From: Zea mays
Lineage: Eukaryota; Streptophyta; Magnoliopsida; Poales; Poaceae
NCBI RefSeq assembly: GCF_902167145.1
Contig: NC_050098.1
Coordinates: 110,894,207-110,958,206, forward strand
Direction: 5' to 3'
Length of the DNA: 64,000 nt
In this document: one piece after another, positions 62,841-64,000 of the stretch
Position numbering within the stretch: the stretch's first letter is position 1
How the letters are laid out: each line of letters opens with the position of its first letter
Notes under the pieces: generated by a model
Databases searched by the model: none
What the model was told of the DNA's origin: nothing
Seen by the model: the letters and a program-made list of their open reading frames with translations, nothing else
Translations under genes and position numbers: made by a program

Positions 62841-63328
62841 GGTTAGGAATATAGGGTAAGAAAGGAAGAATTGTAGACAAGGCGAGTAATTACGAGAAAT
62901 GTTACTGCGGGGGATTTATTAGCTAAGTAGATTAGTGTGTTATCTACTAAAGCTAATACATTACCTTATGGTGGTACATGCTAAGATGCCCGTCTATACA
63001 ATTTCAATCAATCAAAGAAGCAAATCAGGCATTGATCATCAGCACAATCAACCAACATTTTTTTAAATAGAGAAAATAGTTTTAATTTTGTCTTAGGCTT
63101 CCCTAACTCTTAAGAATGTCATAGGGGTAGGGATTCCAAGGTGTGAAATCCGTCTTGTCTTGGAGTAGAAAAGGTAAGAATGATCAGAGTGGAACAGTAG
63201 AAGGTGAGACAGGATCAAGATAAGTGTAGAAAGAATCAGAGTAAGGTAAGTGTAGAATGAATCAGAATGAGATAAGTAGGTAAGGGTTTGTCCATTCTAT
63301 CTAGGTTTCGTCCTACAGTCAACATTTC
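62841..63328 (-). other. Leader of chromovirus E, gag deleted
   Basis: Untranslated sequence between primer-binding site and the protease remnant; only 0.5 kb, where about 1.5-2 kb of gag would be expected. No gag motif is seen. Short repeats TAAGTGTAGAATGAATCAGA occur near 63220-63265. Confidence 0.6.
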
Positions 63329-63339
63329 CTCTGATACCA
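63329..63339 (-). promoter_or_regulatory. Primer-binding site of chromovirus E
   Basis: TGGTATCAGAG on the minus strand, four bases from the 5' LTR, complementary to initiator tRNA-Met. Confidence 0.88.
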
Positions 63340-63343
63340 CTTC

Positions 63344-64000
63344 TGTAACACCCGGTTTTAAGGAACAAAGCCGGGTGCATCTCATACATGCGCCAAGAAG
63401 ACAACACATATAATAACAGAGTGTATAGAGATAAATGTCACAAAACATCAGAGTATTCATTACATAGCGGAAGACTTATTACAAAGTAAAAGAATAAATA
63501 TAAAACGGACTAAGGATCGTTGGCGCCAATGTCAACTGAGAAACGCCACCTAGATCAGATCAAACTCCTCGCCTTGAGGCTCCTCCTGAACCACCTGCTC
63601 TTCTCCTATGGGGGGGGGGGTGTGAGACAGCAAGAGTGAGCTCACATACGTTCATAGCTCAACAAGTCGTGGGGAATAATGTGGCATGAACTCACCAAAG
63701 GTGGGAGTTCATGAAGTGTAAGGCTGATCAATGGAATAAAGGCTGAAGCTGAGCATTGCTTTTATAAGTTGGTCAAAATTTTATTAGCAATTACTAAGTA
63801 TAAGTAAATACCAAACCTTAATAATAATAAAGAAAAGTAATAGTAAAATAATCCCAAATGCGATGCAAATGTCAAATTAAATTTAAGTTCCATAAATTAA
63901 TCATGTGAGGGTCCGAGCCGCTCATGACCGTGAGCACGGCTAGTATACTAGTTTTACACTCTGCAGAGGTTGCACATCTTTACCCACAAGTCATGTTACC
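63344..64000 (-). repeat. 5' LTR of chromovirus E, partial
   Basis: Nearly identical to 56107-56762; continues past the window end. The G-run near 63610 is longer than in the other LTR. Confidence 0.92.

Larger units (their letters stand above)
56107..64000 (-). mobile_element. Tekay-type chromovirus E, young, runs off window
   Basis: The 3' LTR is 56107-59712, internal region 59713-63343, and the 5' LTR starts at 63344 and continues past the window. The left flank is CTCAT (56102-56106). In the ~655 bp shared by both LTRs I count about four substitutions plus one G-run length change, so insertion is recent. The internal region is short (3.6 kb): gag and most of protease are missing, while RT, RNase H, integrase and chromodomain remain, all with stops or frameshifts. 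It is inserted in pol of Sirevirus D. Confidence 0.92.

Noticed and set aside
63329..63343. tRNA-like fragment TGGTATCAGAG
   Set aside because: It is the primer-binding site of element E next to its LTR, not a tRNA gene.

Overview
This is nuclear DNA from a grass. The evidence is spliced GT-AG genes, a YABBY transcription factor with the exact exon layout of the cereal YAB2/Shattering1 group, CACTA, Tourist and hAT transposons, and a deep stack of LTR retrotransposons. The CTTCG-rich cinful/zeon-like elements, Sirevirus and Tekay chromoviruses point to an Andropogoneae genome, most plausibly Zea or a close relative. The species call is an inference from memory of element families and was not searched.

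Layout. 1-3208 is the 5' half of a CACTA transposon carrying a TNP2 transposase on the minus strand, ending in subterminal GCCAGTGG repeats and a CACTAGTAGAAAA terminus. 4722-10239 (minus) is the only intact host gene I can support: a six-exon YABBY gene coding for 216 residues, with a 3.5-kb first intron that holds a Tourist MITE and a perfect (AG)56 tract, and a second intron that holds a CACTA fragment. 10240-19570 is intergenic. It holds a GA-rich, G4-capable leader, a foldback, a short element with perfect terminal inverted repeats carrying a FAR1-type exon and a minisatellite, a CACTA-like repeat cluster, a 5'-truncated L1-like LINE, a promoter-like segment with two TATAAATAG boxes, and a small non-autonomous CACTA element.

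19571-64000 is one nest of retroelements, almost all with sense on the minus strand. The oldest visible host is a Sirevirus copia element (D). A Tekay-type chromovirus (C, 22420-54459, target duplication CATGT) sits in D. Inside C are three related zeon-like elements: A (22897-34406, duplication ATATG), B (41905-49441, duplication ACCGT) and a remnant F (51158-53557). A solo LTR of another Tekay-type element sits in A, and a hAT element with an 8-bp duplication sits in F. A second, young chromovirus (E, from 56107, running off the window) also interrupts D.

The most interesting feature is in A and B. Each has gag on the sense strand and no pol, plus a long gene on the antisense strand with its own TATA box and two GT-AG introns. 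Both introns occur at the same positions and phases in A and B, while the intron sequences have diverged far more than the exons. This looks like a retrotransposon-borne, intron-containing antisense gene convergent with gag. Both copies here are now broken by stops, frameshifts or insertions.
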